From the NCBI GenBank assembly GCA_001662425.1, contig BDDC01002240.1:1-13403 (forward strand): DNA of 13,403 nucleotides, in the 5' to 3' direction. The DNA comes from Chlamydomonas sphaeroides. Its lineage: Eukaryota; Chlorophyta; Chlorophyceae; Chlamydomonadales; Chlamydomonadaceae. Made by a program: the position numbers and the translations under genes. Of this stretch, positions 1 through 9,451 are shown piece by piece; within the stretch, counting starts at the first letter, position 1; the number at the start of each line of letters is the position of its first letter. The notes beneath the pieces were generated by a model. It was not told the origin of the DNA and did not search any database. It worked only from the letters and a program-made list of their open reading frames with translations.

Positions 1-79
1 TTCTGAACCCCCCCCCCCCAGCCCGCCCCCCCGTCCGCACCCCCGCTCCCAGCCGCGCCCGCCCACCGCCGCCACGTAC

Positions 80-3000
80 CCACGAGCAGCGGTGCCCAGC
101 CCGGCCCCGGCGGCGGCGCTACCGACGTGGCGCCCTTGACGCCGCGCTCCGCCGCGCGCAGCCGCTCGCCGGCGGCCGCCACCAGCAGCGAGCCCGCGGC
201 AGCGTCCAGCCCCAGGCGGGCCTTGTTGACCTCGGCCTCCTCGCAGGACAGCAGCGCAGTCACCTCGCGGCCCAGCAGCGACAGCGTGGCTCCCGCCTCC
301 GCGGAGGCCTGGGGGTAGGAAGGGGGATCGTGGATAGTGATCAGGCAGGGGCGGCATGGAACTGCAATGTTGGCGCCCCCCTTGGCGAGGGCTGGGAACA
401 GTGACTCGTGTGGGTACAGGCGGGTGCGCCAAGGAGAGGCACTGATGGCGCCGCCCTCGGTGGAGGTAGGGAGAAAGGGACCGGGCAGTAGTGGGGGTGG
501 GATACGGCGGCAGCATGTGAGCAGCAAGGGTGGACCGCCCTCAGGTACCCGCTCGCGACTTTCCACGGCCCAGCCCTCGCCGGGCGTGGCCTTACCTGCT
601 GCTCAGCGCGCTGCTGTGCCTCCAGCTGCCGCGCAGCTTCCAGTCTGCCGTACACGTCCGCCATCCAGCCGCCCGGCTCGCGCAGCAGGCCCAGGGGCAG
701 GCCGCGCGACACCGCCGTCTGGTACTCGCTCACGAGCTGGGTACAGGGAGGCGGGGCAAGGTGGGCGTCAGGACAAGAGGACAAGAGGTAAGCTGCCGAG
801 TCAGGGTTGGGAGCTCAGGGCCCTGTTTAGGCGGCGGGGCGCTATCTGCGTCAGCGGCTCGCAAACAACCTTGCCCCTTCTTCACCTATCTCTCGGAACC
901 CCACCCCTGCCGCTTCTGCCCAGACTCAGAGCTCCAGGCCTCTCTAGGCCTTCGCACCTGGCCCTCGATCTTGGCGATGCTGCCCCGCACCCGGGCAACC
1001 CGCTCCCGCGCCTTTGCCAGCTCCCGGTCCGCGGTGGACCGCACGTCGGCGGCCCGCGAGGCCACATAGGCGCGCAGCTCCGAGGCGCGCGCAGACGCGG
1101 CGGCCGCCACGTCAGCGGGCGTGGGCGCGGCGGCGCCGTGGCTGGCGGCGGCGGTGGCGGCGGAGGTGGAGGGGTCGGAGGGGTCGGAGGGCGCGAGGAC
1201 CTCGGGGTGGGCGGTGAGCAGGTCGGCCAGCATCTGAGAGGTGTTGGCCTGGGGGAGGAGCGGAGGTGGGGAGGAGACGGGGGGGAGCTCTGGGGGTTGG
1301 GGGCAGCGAACCCAGACACGCGACTTGACGTTTCCTCCCCACGCCCTGCCATCCCCGTCCACACCGACACACAACTGCATGCACCTGCACGAAGCGCCAG
1401 GAGCGGATGCTGGCGTTGGCAGCCTTGATGTCCGCCTCGTACTCGCCGCCGCCGCCCGCGCTGGAGGCCGCCGCCGCCGCCGCCTCGGCCGCCGCCGCCG
1501 CCTCGATGCCGTTCTCGCCCACGCGCCAGCTGGTCTCCAGCACGGCCGCCGCCTCGCGCAGCATGGACGCGGCCTCAGCGGCCAGCTGGGCTGCGGGGTC
1601 GGGTGGAAACATTGGCAAAAGGATATGTTGCCGTGTGAATAGCAGACCACAGGTCGCCATTGCACGAACGCGGGGTCGAGTGGGGAAGATGCGGGAAGAT
1701 GGGGCCAGGGGACAGGCCAGTGCCTGCCGGCGGAAGCGGAGCAGGTGCATGAGCATGGGCAGTAGGGCGCCAGGAAGGGGCCCCAGAGGCACGCAGACAC
1801 CGATACCACTGCTGGGTTGATCCAAGACAAGCGACCCTCTACATGATAGGAGCCAGCCCCTGCACAACATGCCCCTGGTAGGACTCGCCTGCCGTCTTGC
1901 CGCTGGCGTTAAACCGGAAGGCAGACACGCCGCCGCCCTCGTCCTCGCCGCCGCCGTCTGCCGCCGGCGAAGCTAGTCCCGCGGCACCGCCGTCGCCTAC
2001 CGCCGGGGCCTTGGCGCCGACCGGCGTGCTGACCGCTGCTGCACCGCCCTTCTTGGCGCGCTTGGCCGGCCGCTCCCCTCCCTCCCCGTCCTCATCCACC
2101 GCCGCCGCCGCCGCCGCCGCCCCTGGGCCGGCCTGCTGCCGCCGCCGCGCCGCCATGGAGCCCGCCTTGCGGGCGGTGGCCTCCAGGCGGGCCGCCAGCG
2201 CATTGAGCGCCATGCACAGGTCGCGCTCCGCGTTCTGGGGTGGGAGCGGGGGTGGGAACCGGAAACACGGGGTGGGGGAGCGGTGCGGACAGAGGGCAGC
2301 AGGCCGGAACCAATTCAGGGGAGCAGCGGGTGGCGCACAGCGGCTGGCGGCCAGGCGCAGACCCCGCCCTGCTGAGGATGGGTCTTGGGGCAAACAGGGC
2401 GCACCCTCACGGTTGCGCTTGCTTAGAGAGGCCACCTTGAGCCCCATGAGCCCTACAAGCTCAGTAAGCCCCAACCGCAACCCCACCTGCAGGTGCAGCT
2501 GCGCCTGGTCCCTCAGCCTGGCCATGACGTCATCAATGGCGGGCAGCGCCACGGCCTGCCCCTGACCGTGGCCATGTCCGTGCCCGTGGCCATGCCCCGG
2601 GTGGCCGCCAAGTCCCAGCTCCGCGGACAGCTTCTTCCAGTAGCTGGGCAGGAAGCGGGGTGAGAGGGCGGGCAGCAGGAGGGCAGCACGGCAGGAACGG
2701 AGATGGCGGGCGGCATGAGGGCAGATGCATGCGGGCGCTGGCCGTCGCACCAGCACACGCCACCTGGCCAGCCTGCTGCCTGCCCTGCCATCCTGCCCTG
2801 CCGCCGCCCACCTGCTGGCCCACAGCCGCACCCCTCCCCACCTGGTCAGCTTGACGTGCACGCAGGCCAGCCGCAGCTGGTGCAGCTCCGCGCGCGTGGC
2901 GGCGGCCAGCGCCTCGGCCTTGCCTGCGGGGGCAGAGGGAGGGGTGAGGAGTAGCGGCAGAAGTGACACGTCCGGGCTGCAGCCAAGGTCAGGGGGACGG

Positions 3001-6000
3001 CGCACTGGCCGCTGCTGCTGCGGACCAGGTCAGCAGCGACGCCACGTGGGCAACAAGCGGCACGCACCCTTCTCGCGCCGGCGCTTATGCGCGGCCGCCG
3101 CGGCGCTGAGCCCGTTGGCGTGGCCCGGCGGCTGGCTGCCGTCCCCCGTCAGGTCCACCACCACCTCTGGCCCGGAGCCGCCGTTGGCCGCGGCAGCAGC
3201 GCCGGCCTGCTGCTGGGGCTGCTGCTGGGCCTGGGCCGGGGGCTGCGAGCCGTGGCTGCTCATGGCGAGGAAGGCCTTGCGGGTCTCGCCCAGGATGACG
3301 TCTGGAGGGGGCGCCACGGAGAGGGAAGGGGTGAGCACGTCGGGCCTGGCGCTGAGCGGCCGGGCCAGGAGCCCCACAGCCCGCGGCCGGGAAAGCAAGC
3401 GCTGGCGGCCGCCCGCTGCCTGAGCGGACGCACCGTAGAAGGCCTCCTCGGGGGCGGAGAAGCGCAGGTGCGCCTCCTGTGAACCAGACGCATGGGAGCG
3501 AGGCAGGGTGAGCAGCGGGGCCATGGACATCTGCTGCGCCCTCTCGACCATCTCTGGCCGGCCACCGCTCTGCACACACCCTTCCCCCTCCACCCCCCTC
3601 ACCTGCAGCACCCTCCTCGGCAGCGGGTGGTCCGCCGCCGCCACGGCCTTGCTGCTGCGCCACATGATGGGCTTGAGCAGCGCCGCCAGCCGGGAGTGGC
3701 CCAGCGAGGTGCCGGAGCGGTAGGGGGCGGAGATGAGGCGCCTGCCGGGGGGAAGGAGGGGAGGAGGGGCAGCAGGGAGGGGGACAGGGCTGTTTGAGTG
3801 CAGGCGGGGGCGTGTCGGGCCGAATCGGGTACGGTAAGAGCAGAGGAACAGGCGAGGGGCCCCGGGCGGGGGCCGCCTGCCCAGGGGGCGCAGCGCACCC
3901 CACCTGAACACCGCCGCGTCGTCGTACGGCTTGTACTGCAGCACCCGTACCAGGCCATAGATGTCCTCCAGGCCGCCTGGGCCGATGGGCGTGCCCGTGA
4001 CGCACCACCTGCGCGAGGGGCCAGGAGCAGGGCGGGGCCAGCAGCGTGGGTGGGCGGGCGGGCGGGTCCGCGAGCAAGTCCCCCACACGAGGGGGCGTGC
4101 TGCGCCCCCTTTCCTGGATCCCCAGCATCCTCGCCCAACGCCCCCCGTGTGCTCACCTGTGTGTGGCCTGGATGCGGGCGGCCTGCGGTCAGGGGCGGGA
4201 CGCATGGTAGCAGGGGTGGGGGGGGGAGCCGGTGACGCAGCAAGATGCAGCGGCGTGTGGGGGCGCATCCGGGCCCCCCGGCAGCCGGGCCGGGGCCGGC
4301 ACTCGGGGCTCCGCTGCCCCAAAGCCCAGCCCCGCCAGCTGCCGGGCCCTTCTCACCATGACCGCCACGTTGGAGAAGCTGCCGCCCACCATCTGCGCCT
4401 CGTCCAGGCACAGCCGGTGCCAGTGGATCTGCAAGCGGGAGGGGGAGGAGGGAGGGGGAGGTAGGCCAGGGGGAAGGGGCAGGTCAATGCCAGAGCAAGG
4501 CTCAGGACCGCCGCTGCGTCCCGCTCAATCCCTGCGCACGCTGCCAACGCGCCCTCCGCCCTCTCACCATGAGCAGCGGCGACTCGGGCACCGCGTACTT
4601 CTTCTCGTGCCGCAGCCCCGCCAGCACCCGGTTGCTGGGGCTGTAGTGCACCTCGTCACGGAGGACCTGCGGGTAGGAGGGAGCGGGGAGGGGGGAGGGA
4701 CGCAGGGCAGCTTGGGGGCAGCCATGGTACGAGGTGCGCCAGCTTGGGCGAAGGGCTCTTCCCGTCCCTTGAGCCTTCTCCCCGTCCTTCGTGCATACTG
4801 CGCGCCAAAAGGTGTCCTTGCTCTCCTCAGACATCACGCCCGCCCCCTTCCAGCTCCGACACCGCCCTACCAGCGAGCATGCCCACACATGCGCCCACAC
4901 ATGCGCCCCTTACCCCTCCCAGCCCTTCCCCACCGTATACGTGGTCAGCACCACGTCCGCCGCCAGCAGCTCCGCCACCGCCGCCTCCGCCTCCGCCAGC
5001 GGGTCGTGTCCCGCGGGGCACAGCGCGCTGCCCGCAAACAGCGCCGCCGTCAGCTCCCGGTTAATCACCTCCTGCCGGCTGGGGATGTGGGTCGCGCGGG
5101 GCTGCGCCGCCGCCGCCGCCGCAGACGACGAGGGGCCCGGGCCCGCGCCTTTGGCACGGGCGGCCGCAGTGCTGTCGGCCTCGGCGTCGCTGGCATCGTC
5201 CGAGGACGAGGAGCCGGAGGCCGAGGAGCCGGCAGCGGCGTGCCGGCGGCGGCCGCGGCCGCGGCCACGGCGCGCAGCCTGCTCGGCGGCGCGCGCGGTG
5301 CGCTGCTGGGCTCGGGCGCGGCGCTTGGCGGCCTTCTCCGCCTCGCGCTCCTGGCGGGCCTTGCGCTTGGCCTCCCTGCGGTGCGATGTCAGCGGTAGCG
5401 TCAGGTGAGGATGCGTGAAGCTAGGTGCGGACCGCAGGCAGAGGCGGATCGCCGTCTCCAGGCTGGTCGGTGAATCGACAAACCTCGCATACCATTAGAC
5501 ATAGTCCATCGGCCAGGCACAGTCACCGACCCACATCCACCGACCAAACCCAACGCACATCCACCGACCCACAAGCTCGGCCCAAGCTGGAACCGGCCAC
5601 AGCCTGGCCCGCTCCCTGACCCACATGACGATCGCGCATTCCGGACCCCATCCCCTCGCTCCAGCCAGCACGCTCCCAGGCTCTCCTCCCTTCGCTCTCC
5701 CCTTTCGCCCTCCCCCTTCGCCCTTTCTCCCTTCGCCCTCCCCTGCCCGCCCCCTCACTTGATGTCCTGCTTGAGCCGCTGCTCCGCCTGCACCCGCTGC
5801 CAGTGCAACCCATCATACACAAACACCTGCGGGGAAGGGAGCAGGTAGGCATTGATATAGGCAGCGCACCGCTCGGCAACACAAAACACGAGGACGCAGG
5901 ACCACCGCTGAACATCAAGCAGGAATGACAGGCCGAACCACAAAGCGCCATGACTACAAGGCCTTGGGCGGTAGCACGGCCGTTACGCCGCGTACTCGTG

Positions 6001-8748
6001 TCTCTACGCTCCCAGGCCTGCGGTAAGGCCCCTCGCGAAGCCCTGGAGCCCAGGGCGGCGACCGCAGCTGCCCTCCCATACGCGCACCCACGCCGAAGCC
6101 GCCATAGACCCCAAGCCCACGCACCTTGAGCCCGCTGTGCCGCTCAATCTCGTACTTCCACTGCTGCAGGATGGTGGGCGGAGTCACGATGAGGTTGGGG
6201 CCCAGCGGCCGCCCGCCCACACCCTTGACGGCGGCGGCGCCCGACGCCGCGGCCGCAGCCGCAGCCCTGGCCGGCGCCGGCGGCGCAGCCGGCAGTGTGA
6301 CCATGTACTCGCTCTCATCGTACAGCTTGGCGCGCTTGCGCCGCTGACCGCGCCCCATCGCGCGCGCGTCCTCCTCCTCCGGCGGCGGCTCGCCAGCCTG
6401 CCCCGCCGCCGTCGCCGCCGGGCCCTGCTGCGGCCCCTGCGCCTGTGCCGCCGCCTGCTCCGCCGCCGCCTGCTCCGCAGCCGCCAGCGAGGGCGGTCGG
6501 GCGAGCATGAGCGCGATCACCTCCACGGTCTTCCCCAGGCCCATCTGCGCAGGGACAGAGGGCCGCTATGGGGTATGAGGGGTACGCACCGGGGCATGTG
6601 GGTCCGGGGTCTGCCGCCGGGCACGGCCCGGGGCGTGGGACCGCAAGGGTCCGCAGCAAGGCCCTGTCGTCCGCGCTCCATCACCAGCCCACTCCACACC
6701 AGGGACAAAATGTGCAAGGCAGCAGCCCGCTGCCCGTTCGCTGCTTAAGACGAGTCCAGACGCCAGAGATGTAGGGAACAAGAGCCAGGGCGCACCGTTT
6801 CATGGCCCAGGGACCCGGCGGCGCACCTCGTCGGCAAGGATGCCCACGCGCTGCCGGGGGGGCGGCGGCGGCGGCGTGACGCGGACGCCCCCTCCCGGCA
6901 GCTCATTCACCCACAGCTCCTCCTCGCCGTGGCAGAAGCGCGCGCGGCGCCAAAACAGGTCCTGCGTCGCAAAGTCGCCCAGGTGCGCCGCCGCCGCGGC
7001 CGCGGCGGCCGCCGCCACGTCGTCGCTGGCGGCGGAGCCGCAGTCACCGGCTGGAGCTGCCGCCGCGGCTCCTGCAGCAGCTGCAGAGGTGCCTGCTGCT
7101 GGCGCTGCGGCGGCAAGCTCGGGCTGCGTCTCGCGCCAGACCATCCACGACAGGGAGCGCTGCTGGTAGCGGAAGAGCTTGCACTTGAGGCCTGGGGGCG
7201 CCAGATCGCGGCGGCGGTGCAGAGGGGGTCGGGGTGAGCGCTGTGGGGCCGGAGGCGCGACCTCCCCAGGCAGGGGGGTGGGGCCTGGACCCCTACGCCC
7301 CGACCCACATGGGCCGACCCACATGGAGACATGGCCCGACCCACATCCGGTCTGCGCCGCGCAGCCCCACCCAAGGCTGCTAACGCGCAGGCAGCCCTCC
7401 CCCCCCCCATCCTGGACCCTGGGCCCTACCCGCGGGGTCGGGGTGCGCCGTGTGCCAGTCCCTGGGAGCCACAATATCAAACACCTCGTCGCGGACGTCC
7501 ACATAGCCAGAGCCCCCGTCGGCGACCGCGCCGTCACCGTTGGCCTCTGCCTCCGCCCCGGCCTCGGCCACCTGGGAGGTGGACGCATGGCCGCCGCCAG
7601 CCCCTGAGCCGCTGCCGCTGGCGCCGGCACCGTCCGCGTGGCCATCGGCCGTATCCCCTGCTGCCGGCAACGAGCACAGCGAAGATTCGGGCGGTCTACC
7701 GTTGCCCTGAGGAGCGACATGTTCAGCACCCCGACCCTAGCGAGCAGCCCAGCCAAGTCCGCGGATCCGTGCTGCTGTTGCGTCGCGCACCTGCAGCCCC
7801 GGCAGCGCCGTGTTCTCCTCCCTCCACGCCTTCCTCGCCGCCGCCGCCGCCGCCGCCCTCGTCCTCCAGCACTGCAATGACGTCCATCAGCGCGCCAGCC
7901 GCCGCCGCCGCTGCGGCCGCCGCCGCCGTGTCCCCGCCCCCAAGCGCCGCCGCCGCCCGGGACACGGGTGCCTCAGGCACCTCCAGGTCAAAGGCGGGCG
8001 GCAGTAGGCGCAGCGCCAGGGCCACGGCCAACACGCCGGATCCGGCGTGCGGGTGCGGGCGTGCGGCCAGGACCTGCGGGCGTGTGGCCTCGGGATGTTC
8101 GCACGGCCAGGTTCCGCGGGGCTGAGGCCGGGTCGCTGCCGTGTGAGCAGGGCATTGAGCTTGTGTTGCGTTTGGGGATGTGGGTCCAGAGGCGGACATG
8201 AGGGCGGCTAGGCCGGGCCCACCTGGGCCTCGGCCAGGCCGCAGCCAAGCAGGCGCAGCAGTTGGCCCGCGGGGTCGCGGACGTCACGGCCGTTCTGCGG
8301 CAGCCCCTCGTCGGCATTCGTCAGCGCCCGGTCGACTGTAGCCAGCACGACGGCCGGATCAGCAGCCTGTAGGCCAGCGCAAGTTGGGTGGCGAAGGCGG
8401 CTGCTGGATAAGCAGGGGCCCGACACGGAGGAGGGACGGCGACAGAGCACCTGCCTGTCTGGGCACAGCGCCGCCAGCCCAGCATGTGCGCGGGCCCCGA
8501 CGGCAGTTTGATGCTGTCGCATACCTGGCAGCTGACCAGCTGCGCGACTGCGCGCTTGCCGTGCATCCTCACGGACAGCTCCAGCTCCCCGCCGGGGTCG
8601 GGCGTGCTGTGGCGTGTTGGGCCAGCCAGCCAGGGGAGGTCAGAGTGCTGACGTCGGGTGCCCCGCCAACAAGCGCGCTGCATATTCCTAAACTAACGCA
8701 CCTTCCCGACGCGCTGCGGGCGAGCAAGCAGAGTTCGCCGAGCAGCAT
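80..8748 (-). CDS. SHPRH: SHPRH-like SNF2-family ATPase / E3 ubiquitin ligase, 23 exons, 3' end outside window
   Basis: Exons: 8702-8748, 8525-8606, 8223-8366, 7791-8073, 7430-7660, 6827-7191, 6125-6544, 5759-5826, 4934-5375, 4568-4666, 4357-4428, 4157-4182, 3904-4008, 3603-3741, 3434-3476, 3068-3301, 2842-2923, 2487-2643, 1889-2234, 1385-1590, 958-1248, 596-736, 80-308. All phases agree (about 1,417 residues). Seen: LFRYQQRSLSWM near residue 270, LADEMGLGKT split by an intron near 384, IVTPPTILQQWKYE near 505-518, DVVLTTYTVLRDEVHYS near 687-703, CLDEAQM near 734-740, RWCVTGTPIGPGGLEDIYGL near 760-780 and IMWRSSK near 820. The DEAQ box, LEDIYGL and MWRSSK pattern is typical of SHPRH. Human SHPRH polyubiquitinates PCNA in DNA damage tolerance; a nuclear role here is inferred. 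The RING and helicase C-lobe should lie beyond base 1. Exon 1 uses the first ATG of an open frame (8746-8748); an earlier 5' exon is possible. Confidence 0.9.
1591..1888 (-). other. Probable GC-AG intron in the SHPRH-like gene
   Basis: The upstream exon ends ACG GCA G, followed on the coding strand by GCGAGTCC; the downstream exon starts after GACCCCGCAG. No GT donor in this stretch gives the phase-1 end the downstream frame requires. The GC donor has the strong CAG|GCGAGT context typical of GC-AG introns. The joined protein reads FNASGKTAAQLAAEAAS. Retention instead would end translation at a TAG at 1839-1841. Confidence 0.72.
4157..4182 (-). other. 26-nt micro-exon of the SHPRH-like gene
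   Basis: The micro-exon encodes AARIQATH plus two bases of an Arg codon. It is flanked by a CAG acceptor (bases 4183-4185) and a GTGAGC donor (4151-4156). Without it the phase-0 end of the DEAQ exon (4357) cannot join the WCVTGTPIG exon (4008) in frame. With it the protein reads across the junction as the helix before motif III and then RWCVTGTP. Family knowledge supports this spacing: about 20 residues separate DEAQ from the conserved RW-(C/A)-(V/L)-(T/S)-GTP. Confidence 0.88.
4934..5375 (-). other. Charged insertion of the SHPRH-like ATPase, ending in DVVLTTYT
   Basis: This single 442-nt exon lacks any internal Met-to-stop frame, but it fits exactly between a phase-2 donor (5758) and a phase-0 donor (4933). 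It begins with a Lys/Arg/Glu helix (KEAKRKARQEREAEKAAKRR), then an Arg/Gly tract (RRGRGRGRRR), then a Ser/Asp/Glu acidic stretch and an Ala run. It ends with EVINRELTAALFAG, a variable helix, and the SNF2 strand DVVLTTYT. In animal SHPRH this place is occupied by histone-H1-like and PHD domains. No Cys/His zinc cluster is visible here. Confidence 0.8.
5376..5758 (-). other. Large intron of the SHPRH-like gene with short direct repeats
   Basis: The intron joins the exon ending in QRLKQDIK to the basic insertion exon. It has a GTGAGG donor at 5753-5758 and a CAG acceptor at 5376-5378. It carries two exact copies of a 14-base word (CACATCCACCGACC at 5532-5545 and 5556-5569). Near the donor it has a run of CCCTTCGC/CCCTCCC-type pyrimidine repeats on the plus strand (about 5686-5750), so the transcript is purine-rich just after the donor. 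No coding potential was recognised. Confidence 0.7.
5827..6124 (-). other. Intron between the motif Ia exon and the VFVYDGLHW exon
   Basis: The donor is GTGCGTGGG at the 6124 end and the acceptor CCCCGCAG precedes 5826. The intron is phase 0. I see nothing coding or RNA-like inside. The next exon is just 68 nt and encodes VFVYDGLHWQRVQAEQRLKQ, the strand after motif Ia. Confidence 0.75.
6125..7191 (-). other. SNF2 ATPase core, motifs I and Ia (two exons of the SHPRH-like gene)
   Basis: Exon 6827-7191 opens with GLKCKLFRYQQRSLSWM, the Q-motif-like entry of the SNF2 fold. It carries a linker with a ten-Ala run, then FWRRARFCHGEEELWVNELPG, and ends in GILADE. Exon 6125-6544 continues MGLGKTVEVIALML, completing the Walker A loop across a phase-0 intron. 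It then has a Gln/Ala/Pro-rich linker and NLIVTPPTILQQWKYEIERH, which is motif Ia. The linkers between motifs are much longer than in most SNF2 proteins and are made of codon-level Ala/Gln repeats, as is common in volvocine genes. Confidence 0.92.
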
Positions 8749-9451
8749 GGCGAAATCCTGGGTTAATCGTGGTGGTAAGTTGTCAGTTCGTGTCAGTGCG
8801 CAGTGGTCTGGTCCAGGAATGCGACTAGATAGCGCTGGCTGCCATAGCTCAGGCGCCCAACGTTGACCAGGCACATGGCCAGAACATCAGAGGGGCAAAC
8901 GAGGCGGCAATTGTGTTCCTTGCACTTGTGCGCATCTGTATTACACGGCGAGTATGCTGCATACAGAGCTGGGTTGCGGTCGTAACTGGGCACGCGCAGC
9001 ACGACACGCGGCAACCCGCAAACCCCGTGCTGCGCAGGGCCGCGCACGCGCGGGACAACACGGCCCGGAGCGCTTCCTACTGCTTTCACCTAAGATACTC
9101 CACTCCAGCAACCCACTCCGCCACGTTTCACCCCGGCAAGCTTGCGCTCTCCGAACCTGCCCGGCAAACAAGCATCCATGACAGCTTCATAGTCCCCGTC
9201 CCCAGCCCAGACAAACAGTTTGTGCTACTGCGTGTTCACGCTATTCGACACCACACAATACCACGCCGCGCAAGGCCCTGCGGCCCAGGTTCTGCAGAAT
9301 CTAAATTTGCACCATACCTGCACAGCGACGCATGCCGAGGATCGTCAGTCCCGTGCTCCATACTGCATCCATGCTCCAGCGCTTGCGGCCAACTGCCCAA
9401 CCCCTGAGTACAGCAGCCCCAGCCCGCCCTGGCCCTGGTCTTTCAGGCGCC
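8749..9451. other. Intergenic region: 3' UTR of the RING gene and 5' region of the SHPRH-like gene
   Basis: No supported gene lies in this 703-base stretch; the frames in it have no family resemblance. On the minus strand it starts with the 3' UTR of the upstream gene (TAA at 9452-9454). A TGTAA signal lies at 8941-8945, so cleavage is expected roughly 10-20 bases further on. That leaves fewer than 200 bases for the promoter and 5' UTR of the SHPRH-like gene. I see no TATA box there. The bases before the chosen ATG read TTTCGCC. Confidence 0.6.
8941..8945 (-). terminator. TGTAA polyadenylation signal of the RING/retropepsin-like gene
   Basis: The plus strand reads TTACA, so the transcript carries UGUAA, the standard volvocine poly(A) signal. 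It lies about 510 bases after the TAA stop of the upstream gene. I found no other TGTAA between that stop and this site. Confidence 0.65.

Noticed and set aside
337..1428. 363-codon plus-strand frame
   Set aside because: It lies antisense to five phase-consistent exons and introns of the SHPRH-like gene. Its Arg/Gly/Pro-rich composition is what GC-rich shadow frames produce.
3030..4322. Single 430-codon minus-strand frame as one exon
   Set aside because: It reads through several strong donor and acceptor pairs. Only the spliced version keeps DEAQ, RWCVTGTP and MWRSSK in correct order and spacing.
4909..5059. GGC/GCC triplet runs as a trinucleotide microsatellite array
   Set aside because: They fall inside a phase-consistent exon encoding Ala/Glu-rich helix and are ordinary GC-ending codon runs in such genomes.
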